Of a stretch of 64,000 nt of DNA, positions 48,856 to 56,426 are shown piece by piece. How positions within the stretch are numbered: the first letter of the stretch is position 1; each line of letters starts with the position of its first letter. Where the stretch lies: assembly GCA_903884005.1 (NCBI GenBank), contig CAISDA010000006.1:248001-312000 (forward strand), in the 5' to 3' direction. The notes beneath the pieces were generated by a model. That model was not told where the DNA came from. It searched no databases and saw nothing but the letters and a program-made list of their open reading frames with translations. A program made the translations under genes and the position numbers. This DNA is from an uncultured Ignavibacteriota bacterium (GTDB taxonomy: Bacteria > Bacteroidota > Ignavibacteria > UBA10030 > UBA8401).

Positions 48856-49436
48856 CCCAGTTTGTTCGATATGAGCGTTAAAAATTCGGTGCGCGTCTTG
48901 ATGTTGTCCTGAAAAACACCGAGCATTGTGCTTGTGGTGGCGCTCGAATGCTGCTTCTCGACGCCCCTGATCATCATGCACATGTGGCGGCCTTCAACAA
49001 CCACCGCGACGCCGTCCGGCTTCAGGATGTCCATGAGCGTATCGGCGATCTGGCGCGTCATGCGCTCCTGCACCTGCAACCGCCGCGCGAACATGTCCAC
49101 GATGCGAGGGATCTTGCTCAGGCCGATGATCTTCCCGTTCGGGATGTACGCGACATGCGCTTTCCCGTAGAACGGCAGCAGATGATGCTCGCATGTGCTC
49201 ACAAAGTCGATGTCCTTCACGATCACCATTTCTTTGTACTCTTCCGTGAAGAGCGCTCCGTTGACGATCGTCTTGATGCTCTCGGAGTATCCTTTGGTGA
49301 GATAGTGAAGCGATTTTGCGACGCGCGAGGGTGTCTTGAGCAGCCCTTCCCGTTCGGGATCCTCCTTCAAATGTATCAGCAGATCGTGCACGAGGTCTTC
49401 CAGGCTCAGTCCCGTTGTTAATTTTTTTGGCTTCAA
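48852..49436 (-). CDS. folE: GTP cyclohydrolase I
   Basis: This 194-residue enzyme converts GTP to dihydroneopterin triphosphate. Zinc ligands are C82 and H85 in CEHHLLPF and C153 in GRHMCM. The active-site [19 protein letters not shown] and QERMTRQIA stretches are intact. The start is a TTG at 49436 behind AGGGAGAA, overlapping the PTPS stop. It can feed folate or, with the PTPS and an SDR, biopterin-type cofactors. Confidence 0.96.
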   Translation of the reverse strand: MKPKKLTTGLSLEDLVHDLLIHLKEDPEREGLLKTPSRVAKSLHYLTKGYSESIKTIVNGALFTEEYKEMVIVKDIDFVSTCEHHLLPFYGKAHVAYIPNGKIIGLSKIPRIVDMFARRLQVQERMTRQIADTLMDILKPDGVAVVVEGRHMCMMIRGVEKQHSSATTSTMLGVFQDNIKTRTEFLTLISNKLG

Positions 49437-49855
49437 CTGTGTTCTCCCTTGTATTCCGCAAAATTCTGTTCCGTTTCGTACAGCCGTACAGCGTACAGAT
49501 GTCCGTTGAGGATGTGCGGTTCGAGCTGGTTCCAGCATGCCACCGCGATGTTCTCGGCGGTGGGTATGATGCCGCGTAAAAATTCGACATCCATATTCAA
49601 ATGTTTATGATCGACATGCGCGATAACATGCTCGTCGATGATCGCTTTCAGCTTTTTAAGGTCCATCACGTATCCCGTCCGGGGATCCGGCTCGCCGGCG
49701 ACGGTGACTTCGATATAATAGTTGTGCCCGTGGCCGTTCACGCTGGCGCATTTATCGAACACTGCTTCGTTCTCGCGATCGCTGAATGAAGGATTGAACA
49801 GCCTGTGTGCGGCGCTGAAGTGGGCACGGCGCGTGACGTACAGAAGAGAAGGCAT
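49433..49855 (-). CDS. 6-pyruvoyl-tetrahydropterin synthase (PTPS-II type)
   Basis: This 140-residue protein has all the active-site residues of mammalian PTPS at a constant offset of 6: zinc ligands H17, H42, H44; catalytic C36, D82 and H83; pterin-binding E127. The Cys-to-His spacing is CX5HGH, the BH4 type, not the CX3HGH of Que[36 protein letters not shown] and [13 protein letters not shown] resemble the mammalian enzyme closely. It lies directly upstream of folE. A queuosine (QueD) role is less likely. No queC/queE are near. Confidence 0.9.
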   Translation of the reverse strand: MPSLLYVTRRAHFSAAHRLFNPSFSDRENEAVFDKCASVNGHGHNYYIEVTVAGEPDPRTGYVMDLKKLKAIIDEHVIAHVDHKHLNMDVEFLRGIIPTAENIAVACWNQLEPHILNGHLYAVRLYETEQNFAEYKGEHS

Positions 49856-50035
49856 CGTTTGTCTAATGTTAGTAAAGTGCGGCATTGCGCACCATGACCG
49901 GCGCATTCACGCGGCAGGCATCGACGCGCCGCTGTCTCACAACGGCGAACAGGCTATCGTGAGAGGCTTCGATAATATGAGGTTGGCACACAGCGGGAGA
50001 TGCAGCGAGGAACTGCACCGAATGCGCATCCCCGC

Positions 50036-50087
50036 CATGGAATACTCCGGCCCCGCCCGCGTTCCCGGCGGGCGCCGGCATTCCATG
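50036..50087. repeat. Long imperfect palindrome downstream of ahpC
   Basis: Arms 50036-50043 and 50080-50087 pair perfectly (CATGGAAT), and a GC-rich inner region can extend the stem. No T-run follows on the minus strand. The rest of the 49856-50094 gap holds no gene that I can support. Confidence 0.55.
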
Positions 50088-50094
50088 TGTTCAC

Positions 50095-50631
50095 TTACAA
50101 TGTCGCTTCGCCCTTGTGCCAGTTGCACGGGGTCAGTTCGCCCGTCTGCAGCGCGTCGAGCACGCGGATTGTTTCATCGATATTCCGGCCCACGCTCAGG
50201 TCGTTCACGCTCACCCAGCGTATCGTATTTTCTGGGTCCACGATGAACGTGGCGCGCAGCGCAACCTGATCGGCTCCCGTTAAGATACCGAGTTTCGTCG
50301 TCAACGTCTTTGCATGATCGGACACCATGGGGAATTTCAATTCCTTCAGATCCGGATGATTGTCGCGCCATGCAAGGTGCACATACGCCGTGTCCGTGCT
50401 GCCGCCGAGCAGCACCGTGCCGCGGGCGCTGAACTCGGAGAGCTTGTCGCTGAACCCTTTGATCTCCGTCGGACACACAAACGTAAAATCCTTGGGCCAG
50501 AAAAAGAACACAAGCCATTTTTTATTCTTAAGGATATCCGCAGATTTGATGATCTTGAATTCCTTGCCTGCGGCACGCGAAACGCACGCCTCTAACGCAA
50601 ATTCGGGAAATTTATCGCCTATTGTTAACAT
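50095..50631 (-). CDS. ahpC: AhpC/TSA-family peroxiredoxin
   Basis: This 178-residue 2-Cys peroxiredoxin has the peroxidatic Cys in FTFVCPTEI (C53) and a resolving Cys in LTPCNWHKGE (C169). It reduces peroxides with an unidentified electron donor. It appears to be the end of a run of peroxiredoxin genes on the minus strand (ahpE-like, rhodanese, bcp, ahpC). Confidence 0.93.
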   Translation of the reverse strand: MLTIGDKFPEFALEACVSRAAGKEFKIIKSADILKNKKWLVFFFWPKDFTFVCPTEIKGFSDKLSEFSARGTVLLGGSTDTAYVHLAWRDNHPDLKELKFPMVSDHAKTLTTKLGILTGADQVALRATFIVDPENTIRWVSVNDLSVGRNIDETIRVLDALQTGELTPCNWHKGEATL

Positions 50632-50664
50632 GATGCATCTCTCTTTCTTGTGTGGGGTTGATGG

Positions 50665-51126
50665 CTACTCCAATGCATTGAGTACTTCTTCGGTATGTCC
50701 GTCGATCTTGACCTTCGGAAAAATATGCGTGATATACCCTGTCTCATCGATGATCACTGTCGTCCGTTCGACTCCCATGTATTTCCTGCCGTAGAGGCTC
50801 TTCTCTCTCCAAATGCCGTACGGCTCGAGGATTGTTTTGTCTTCATCGCTCAGGAGGAGAAAATTCAGTCCCTGTTTTTCAATGAATTTTTTGTGCGATG
50901 GGATACTGTCCGGACTGACGCCGATGACGACCGCGCCTTTGTCGGTGATCGCGGTGATATTGTCGCGGAACGAGCACGCTTCCTTGATGCAGCCCGAGGT
51001 GTTGTCCTTCGGATAGAAATAGAGCACGACTTTTTTTCCGAGGAACTCTTTGAGCGAGTGTTTTTTTCCGTCGCTTCCTTGAAGCGTGAAGGCCGATGCT
51101 TTTTTACCGACGCGTAGTTCTGCCAT
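50665..51126 (-). CDS. bcp: Bcp-type peroxiredoxin (thiol peroxidase)
   Basis: This 153-residue enzyme has peroxidatic Cys46 in NTSGCIKEAC and a second Cys at 51, the Bcp/PrxQ pattern of Cys separated by four residues. The family usually has TPGC; the Pro is Ser here. It reduces organic and hydrogen peroxides with thioredoxin. It lies 33 nt before ahpC. Confidence 0.94.
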   Translation of the reverse strand: MAELRVGKKASAFTLQGSDGKKHSLKEFLGKKVVLYFYPKDNTSGCIKEACSFRDNITAITDKGAVVIGVSPDSIPSHKKFIEKQGLNFLLLSDEDKTILEPYGIWREKSLYGRKYMGVERTTVIIDETGYITHIFPKVKIDGHTEEVLNALE

Positions 51127-51227
51127 GATATGCTTTCATTCGTGCGTTGAACATGATGCTCTTCGATCGGACAGGTGAATGCGGCATGCGCTGCGCTCAC
51201 CCGCCGTGCGGAGAGTGGAAACAACAA

Positions 51228-51536
51228 TTAATATTTTTCAAGCGACTCGTCGATTGCAGAACACGCGTCGATGCCTCCCTCGAGGTTGAATACCTCTTGC
51301 CATCCCTTGTCCTGAAGGAACATGCACGCCTGCTGACTGCGCACTCCCGTATGACAATACACGATGATGGTTTTGTCTGCGGGCACTTCCTTCAACCGGA
51401 AAGGGATCGAACTCAACGGTATGAGCGTCGCGCCGGGAAGATGGACGATGTCAAACTCCCATTGTTCCCGCACATCGAGCAGCACGGTATCACCGACCGC
51501 GCGCAGCGCCTCTTCGGCTGTCACGTTCCGTATCAT
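51228..51536 (-). CDS. Single-domain rhodanese-like sulfurtransferase
   Basis: This 102-residue protein has the rhodanese active loop VYCHTGVRS with catalytic Cys61 and the LLDVREQWEFDIVHLPGA motif. It may carry sulfane sulfur. The start at 51536 overlaps the upstream peroxiredoxin stop (TGATG), so it is coupled to it. Confidence 0.93.
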   Translation of the reverse strand: MIRNVTAEEALRAVGDTVLLDVREQWEFDIVHLPGATLIPLSSIPFRLKEVPADKTIIVYCHTGVRSQQACMFLQDKGWQEVFNLEGGIDACSAIDESLEKY

Positions 51537-52000
51537 CAGGCAACGGCTTTCTGTACTTCGTCGTATGGAGGTTCCACACCGGGATTCTCCGAAACCCATG
51601 CGTAAGTCACAATGCCTGCCCCGTCCACGACATAGACGGAACGCTTTGCCGCTTCATACCCCGGGATGCCCGCAAAATTTTCATGCACTCCGCCGTATGC
51701 TTTCGATGCTTCCCGATTGACATCCGAGAGGATCGGGAACGTCACCTGGTTCTTATCGGCAAACGCCTTGTTGGCAAACGGACTGTCAACGCTCACACCC
51801 ACCACCTGGGCGTCCACCGTATTGAACTGTGCGAGCGAGTCGCGGAATGCGCATAGCTCTTTTTCACAAACCCCTGTGAATGCTCCCGGAAAAAATACCA
51901 ACACGACTTTTTTTCCTGAAAATTCGCCGAGCGATCGGGGTGCGCGTGCTGTATCGACAAGTGTAAACTGGGGAGCTGTGGATCCGACTGATAGGGCCAT
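51536..52000 (-). CDS. AhpE-like/redoxin-family peroxiredoxin
   Basis: This 154-residue protein has the peroxidatic Cys45 in FFPGAFTGVCEKELC and a second Cys at 50. It differs from Bcp and AhpC in the same window and is closer to the AhpE/PrxQ group. An AGGAG site precedes the ATG at 52000. A dyad that could be a regulator site lies about 75 nt upstream. Confidence 0.88.
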   Translation of the reverse strand: MALSVGSTAPQFTLVDTARAPRSLGEFSGKKVVLVFFPGAFTGVCEKELCAFRDSLAQFNTVDAQVVGVSVDSPFANKAFADKNQVTFPILSDVNREASKAYGGVHENFAGIPGYEAAKRSVYVVDGAGIVTYAWVSENPGVEPPYDEVQKAVA

Positions 52001-52074
52001 GAACGTTCTCCTGTGATTGAGTGTAAGTAGGTTGTAGTGCAGATTCAAGACTTATAACACTCTCCGTATCCGAA

Positions 52075-52093
52075 TTGTTCCCTGTAAGAACAA
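52075..52093. promoter_or_regulatory. Candidate operator dyad upstream of the peroxiredoxin operon
   Basis: TTGTTC-7 nt-GAACAA is a perfect 6-bp inverted repeat about 75-93 nt upstream of the peroxiredoxin start, near a TATAAG -10-like element at 52051-52056 on the minus strand. The regulator is not identified. Confidence 0.4.
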
Positions 52094-52187
52094 GTTTAGT
52101 GAAAATATCGGATAATTTTCTGACGAATACAACTCTGCCGGAACCGTGCATGGAACAATCGTGCATGGAATCTCGTGCGGAAAAGGC

Positions 52188-52221
52188 AACAGCCCGATCT
52201 CGACATGAGTATCGGGCTGTT
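52188..52221 (-). terminator. Hairpin terminator after the transcarboxylase operon
   Basis: An 11-bp perfect stem (52188-52198 with 52211-52221) with a 12-nt loop lies about 34 nt past the last gene of the operon. T residues on the minus side are scattered, so it is a moderate terminator. Confidence 0.7.
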
Positions 52222-52254
52222 TCCCTCTAGGCGAGTGTGTCACCGGCGGCGCTG

Positions 52255-53736
52255 TTACACGCCGTACCGTTTTTTCAGGAACCCGTCTGCAGCCTGTTTG
52301 AATAACAGATGCAGAAGCAGATCCTTATGCGATTTCACGAACGCCAGCGATGAAAAGTCGTCTTCCATCACCGGTTTCAGGTATGATGCCGCGCGATATT
52401 TCAGTACCTGATCTTTGCCCAGCGCACGCGCGGTGATCTCGGGATTGGTCGGCGCCGGAGTGCGTCCGAATTTTCCCTGGAGGATCATCTTGAATTCGTT
52501 GGAAACTGTCTTGTAGCGCTCTCCTACCATCACGTTGAACGCTGCCTGTGATCCGACGATCTGGCTGGTCGGCGTGACCAGCGGAACGTATCCCGCGTCC
52601 TTGCGGACCGCCGGAATTTCCGCCAGTATCGCGTCCATCTGGTCCAGTTTGTTGATCGCCTTGAGTTGGCTCCACAAATTGGACAGCATGCCGCCCGGCA
52701 CCTGTGCCTCGAAGATCTTATCGTCGAAGGCGGGATACCCGAGCTCCAGCTCAAGCTCGCGCATAAGCGGGATCGCCTCTTCAATGCTGGCTTTGTCTTC
52801 CTTCTTCACGAGCGCAATGATCGCGTCGACCTTCTTCACATCTACGTCTGCGAACTTCACCGGTTTGTGGTTCTTGCTGTTGTCCGGTATGAACTGCGTG
52901 AGTTCCTTCTGAATGATGAAGAGTTCGGCCTGTATCTTCTGGATCAATTTTTTGTCGAGTCCGTGTTCGATGCCCATGCGTTCTGCGAACACGGCAAGGA
53001 TCTCGATTGGGGGATGCGATGTGCCGCCGGCAAACGGTGTGATGGCGGTATCGATCCAGTCGAGCCCCTCGTTCATCGCGATCACGGCGTTCAACGTTCC
53101 GACACCGGTCGTGGTATGGCTGTGAAGCGAGATGGGAAGGTCGGTGATGGCGCGCAGTTTCTGAAACAGCTCAAGCGCGTCGGTCGGGTACAATAATCCG
53201 GCCATGTCCTTAATGGCGAGTTCGTCGACGCCCATGTCGATGAGCTTCTTGGCATACTCGATAAAATAATCCGTCGTATGCACGGGGCTCGTCGTATACG
53301 AGATCGCGCCCTCTGCAACGCCGCCGTATGCCTTGGTCGCCAGGATCGAAGTGATGAGATTCCGCTCATCGTTGAGCGCGTCGAAGATGCGCATCACGCC
53401 GACGCCCGAGTGGACCGCCTGCTTCACGAATGCGATCACGAGATCGTCGGAACTCGGCTCGTATCCGAACAGATTCTGTCCGCGAAGCAGCGCGCGGATT
53501 TTCTGTCCCCCGCCCAGCACTTCTTTGAATTTTTCGAGCCGTTCCCACGGATCTTCATTGAGAAAACGGATGCAGCTGTCGAGCACAGCCCCGCCCCAGA
53601 GTTCGAGGCGCTGGTAGCCTGCGTCGTTCGTCATTTTCAAGACGCGCAGGATCTGCTCTGTGGACATCCTCGTTGCGGCCAGGCTCTGATGCCCGTCGCG
53701 CAGCGTGACGTCTATGAACTTTGTTGTATGAGACAT
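52255..53736 (-). CDS. Carboxyltransferase subunit, transcarboxylase 5S-like
   Basis: This 493-residue TIM-barrel carboxyltransferase has metal-binding residues D14 (LRDGHQS), K176 (AIKDMAG), H205 and H207 (LHSHTTTG). It transfers carboxyl between biotin and pyruvate/oxaloacetate. Unlike OadA or pyruvate carboxylase it has no attached biotin domain, and its length is close to the 5S subunit of Propionibacterium transcarboxylase. Biotin carrier, 12S-like and methylmalonyl-CoA genes lie just upstream. A pyruvate carboxylase subunit B is the main alternative; no biotin carboxylase is near. Confidence 0.9.
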   Translation of the reverse strand: MSHTTKFIDVTLRDGHQSLAATRMSTEQILRVLKMTNDAGYQRLELWGGAVLDSCIRFLNEDPWERLEKFKEVLGGGQKIRALLRGQNLFGYEPSSDDLVIAFVKQAVHSGVGVMRIFDALNDERNLITSILATKAYGGVAEGAISYTTSPVHTTDYFIEYAKKLIDMGVDELAIKDMAGLLYPTDALELFQKLRAITDLPISLHSHTTTGVGTLNAVIAMNEGLDWIDTAITPFAGGTSHPPIEILAVFAERMGIEHGLDKKLIQKIQAELFIIQKELTQFIPDNSKNHKPVKFADVDVKKVDAIIALVKKEDKASIEEAIPLMRELELELGYPAFDDKIFEAQVPGGMLSNLWSQLKAINKLDQMDAILAEIPAVRKDAGYVPLVTPTSQIVGSQAAFNVMVGERYKTVSNEFKMILQGKFGRTPAPTNPEITARALGKDQVLKYRAASYLKPVMEDDFSSLAFVKSHKDLLLHLLFKQAADGFLKKRYGV

Positions 53737-53765
53737 ATCAATTCATCCTTGGATTCAATAGAGGG

Positions 53766-54164
53766 TTATGCAAAAATAAGGAGTTCCTGTCCGGACTCCA
53801 CTGTATCGCCCGCGCTTGCTTTTATTTCTTTGATCGTGCCGTCGCGGGGTGCGGCAATATTGGTCTTCATTTTCATTGCTTCGAGCACGAAGAGCGTATC
53901 GCCTTCGCTCACCGTCTGGCCGGCGGTGACGGGCACTTCAATGAGCACGCCGTTGATGGGCGAGGTGAGCACGCTGCTGTTGGTGCCGGCAGCAGGCGCA
54001 GCGGCGGCTTTGGGCCGCGCCGCGGGGGCCGCAGGTGAATATGTTTCGGTCGCGCGCGGCGCCGGAGCGCGGTATGCTGTCGTGTACGATTTATCGGTGT
54101 CTTCGAGAATTTCCACTTCCACTTCGTATTTCTTTCCGCCGACTGTCACTATAAGCTTTTTCAT
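53766..54164 (-). CDS. Biotin carboxyl carrier protein, transcarboxylase 1.3S-like
   Basis: This 132-residue protein has an N-terminal anchor region, an Ala/Pro-rich linker (about 33-62) and a C-terminal biotinyl domain with EAMKMKT; the biotin lysine is K98. The size and layout match the 1.3S subunit. The ATG at 54164 overlaps the stop of the small protein gene upstream (ATGA). Confidence 0.93.
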   Translation of the reverse strand: MKKLIVTVGGKKYEVEVEILEDTDKSYTTAYRAPAPRATETYSPAAPAARPKAAAAPAAGTNSSVLTSPINGVLIEVPVTAGQTVSEGDTLFVLEAMKMKTNIAAPRDGTIKEIKASAGDTVESGQELLIFA

Positions 54165-54358
54165 AATGTTTGATTCCTTCTGGAGATTGTGTGAGATGTC
54201 ATAATGGTAAATCGCCCGGAGGTCAGCCATGCGACCCCGGCATTCCTCTCGAAGAGTTTCACGCTTTTCAGCGACACCGGTTCCTTGAACATCGTGACGA
54301 CAGCCGCGGTGATCACCGCGATGATCTCGTCGTTCAGTTCCTCAGTTTCTTGATTCAT
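54161..54358 (-). CDS. Small conserved protein in the carboxyltransferase operon
   Basis: This 65-residue protein begins MNQETEELNDEIIAVITAAV and ends basic, with a W..SGR pattern. A short helix of this kind resembles the C-terminal part of OadG/MmdD-type gamma or delta subunits and small acyl-CoA carboxylase epsilon-like proteins. It lacks a membrane anchor. It may help assemble the biotin enzyme; that is inference. The ATG at 54358 has a strong GAGGATAGGA site. Both overlaps (with BCCP) show tight coupling. Confidence 0.7.
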   Translation of the reverse strand: MNQETEELNDEIIAVITAAVVTMFKEPVSLKSVKLFERNAGVAWLTSGRFTIMTSHTISRRNQTL

Positions 54359-54407
54359 TCCTATCCTCATCAAAAATGTGTGTGAAATGCACTTCACGCA
54401 TGCGTGC

Positions 54408-55961
54408 TTACATCGGAATAAGACCGTGCTTCTTCTGCGGACGCAGTTCGCGCTTTGTCTGCAGCGCCTCGAGCGCGATGCCGATGTATGCGCGCGTGTC
54501 TTTCGGCTCGATCACGGAATCGACCATGCCGCGCGCGGCCGCAAGATACGGCGTTGAAAATTCCGCTTCATAGCCGGCCACAAATTCTTTCCGTTTCGCC
54601 TTCGGGTCGTCGGCGGCCTTGATGTCGTTGCGGTAGAGCACGCTTACGGCGCCTTCGGCGCCCATGACCGCGATCTCTGCCGTGGGCCACGCGGCCACGC
54701 GGTCGGCGCCGAGCGCCTTCGCGCACATCGCCAGATATGCTCCGCCGTAGGCCTTACGCAGCACAACGGTGATCTTGGGCACCGTCGCAGCCGAATACGA
54801 GAAGAGCATCTTCGCTCCGTGACGGATGATGCCGCCGAATTCCTGTTCAACCCCCGGCATGAATCCCGGCACGTCCACCAGCGTCACCAGCGGCACATTG
54901 AAGGCGTTGCAGAACCGGATGAACATCGACGATTTGTCCGAGGCGTCGATATCGAGACAGCCCGCCTTCACCATCGGCTGATTGGCGACGACGCCGACCA
55001 CGTGGCCGTTGACGCGCGCGAAACCGATGATGATGTTCCGCGCAAAGTGCGCGTGCACTTCAAAGAACGATTCGGGATCTGCGATGCGCTCGATCACCTG
55101 ATACATGTCGTACGATTCGCGCGAGTCGTCCGGGATGATCATATTGAGATCGTCCACAGGCTCGAGGTCGAGTCCTTCGGTCGGATAGTACGGGGGATCT
55201 TCCATGTTGTTCGACGGCAGATACGAGAGCAGGGTCTGCGTGATCTCGATCGCATGCGAATCGTCCCGCGCAATGAAATGCACATTGCCGCTCCTGGCTG
55301 ACTGTGCGACGGCGCCGCCCAGCTCTTCGGCGGAGATATCTTCGCCGGTGGCTTTCTTGATGACCTCGGGGCCGGCGATGAACAAATGTCCAGTGCCGTG
55401 CACCTGAATGATGAAGTCCATCAACGCCGGCGAATATGCCGCGCCGCCCGCACACGGGCCCGCAACGATCGCGATCTGGGGCACGACGCCCGAGAGCAGC
55501 GTATTGTAATAAAAGATCTTGCCGTATCCCTGCAGCGAATCGACGGCTTCCTGAATGCGCGCTCCGCCCGAATCGTTGATCGAGACGTACGGCGCGCCCT
55601 GCTTCATCGCCATGTCCATCACTTCACAGATCTTCCACGCGTGCATGTGGCCCACCGAGCCGCCCATGACGGTGAAATCCTGCGCCGATGCGTACAGCAG
55701 GCGTTTGCCGACCGCGCCCATGCACGTGACAACGCCGTCCGCCGGCAGTTGCTTGTCGGTCATGCCGAGCGTCGTCGAGTGATGCTCGGCAAACCGGTAG
55801 AGCTCATCGTAAAATCCTGTATCATACAGCAAATGCAGCCGTTCGTGCGCTGTCATCTTGCCCAGCGCATGCTGTTTCTCTATTGCCTTTAGCCCGCCTC
55901 CCAACTTGATCTTGTCGGTCCGCTTCCGCAACTGTTCTATTTTTTCATGAGTCGTAGACAT
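54408..55961 (-). CDS. mmdA: Acyl-CoA carboxyltransferase, 12S/MmdA type
   Basis: This 517-residue crotonase-fold carboxyltransferase has both N- and C-terminal CT halves. GGSVGHMHAWKICEVMDMA, INDSGGARIQE and GPCAGGAAYSPAL mark the family. It handles methylmalonyl-CoA/propionyl-CoA. The length matches the 12S subunit or MmdA. Neighbours (epimerase, mutase) support methylmalonyl-CoA as substrate. Propionyl-CoA carboxylase beta is an alternative, but no biotin carboxylase subunit is here. Confidence 0.93.
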   Translation of the reverse strand: MSTTHEKIEQLRKRTDKIKLGGGLKAIEKQHALGKMTAHERLHLLYDTGFYDELYRFAEHHSTTLGMTDKQLPADGVVTCMGAVGKRLLYASAQDFTVMGGSVGHMHAWKICEVMDMAMKQGAPYVSINDSGGARIQEAVDSLQGYGKIFYYNTLLSGVVPQIAIVAGPCAGGAAYSPALMDFIIQVHGTGHLFIAGPEVIKKATGEDISAEELGGAVAQSARSGNVHFIARDDSHAIEITQTLLSYLPSNNMEDPPYYPTEGLDLEPVDDLNMIIPDDSRESYDMYQVIERIADPESFFEVHAHFARNIIIGFARVNGHVVGVVANQPMVKAGCLDIDASDKSSMFIRFCNAFNVPLVTLVDVPGFMPGVEQEFGGIIRHGAKMLFSYSAATVPKITVVLRKAYGGAYLAMCAKALGADRVAAWPTAEIAVMGAEGAVSVLYRNDIKAADDPKAKRKEFVAGYEAEFSTPYLAAARGMVDSVIEPKDTRAYIGIALEALQTKRELRPQKKHGLIPM

Positions 55962-56004
55962 ATGGTCGTTTTATGTGTGATAGTGGAAAAATGAATGTGT
56001 CCGT

Positions 56005-56409
56005 TTACGGTTTTTCGCACAATTCGGTGAGCACGCCGAACGTCGATTTCGGATGAAGGAATGCGATATTCAATCCCTCGGCACCTTTGCGCGGGGTTTT
56101 GTCTATAAGCACGACGCCGTTGGCGGCGGTTTCTTCCAGCGCCCCGGCGAGTCCGTTCACCGCAAAAGCGAGGTGATGGATCCCCTCGCCCTTCTTCTCG
56201 ATGAATTTTCCGATCGGACCTTCGGGGTCGGTGGATTCCAGCAGTTCGATCTTCGTCTGTCCCACCATGAAGAATGCGGTCTTCACTTTTTGCTCCGGCA
56301 CTTCTTCGGTCGCATAACATTCCAAACCGTACACTGTTTGATATAACCTGATCGCATCGTCGAGATTCTTTACCGCGATGCCGATATGTTCGATATGAGT
56401 TGGCTTCAT
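56005..56409 (-). CDS. mce: Methylmalonyl-CoA epimerase
   Basis: This 134-residue vicinal-oxygen-chelate protein interconverts the R and S forms of methylmalonyl-CoA. Metal-binding His in EHIGIAV and IHHLAF, and a Glu near TELCEKP, match the family. It lies 17 nt after the mutase gene. Confidence 0.95.
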   Translation of the reverse strand: MKPTHIEHIGIAVKNLDDAIRLYQTVYGLECYATEEVPEQKVKTAFFMVGQTKIELLESTDPEGPIGKFIEKKGEGIHHLAFAVNGLAGALEETAANGVVLIDKTPRKGAEGLNIAFLHPKSTFGVLTELCEKP

Positions 56410-56426
56410 TGTTTTTCCTTGATGAA

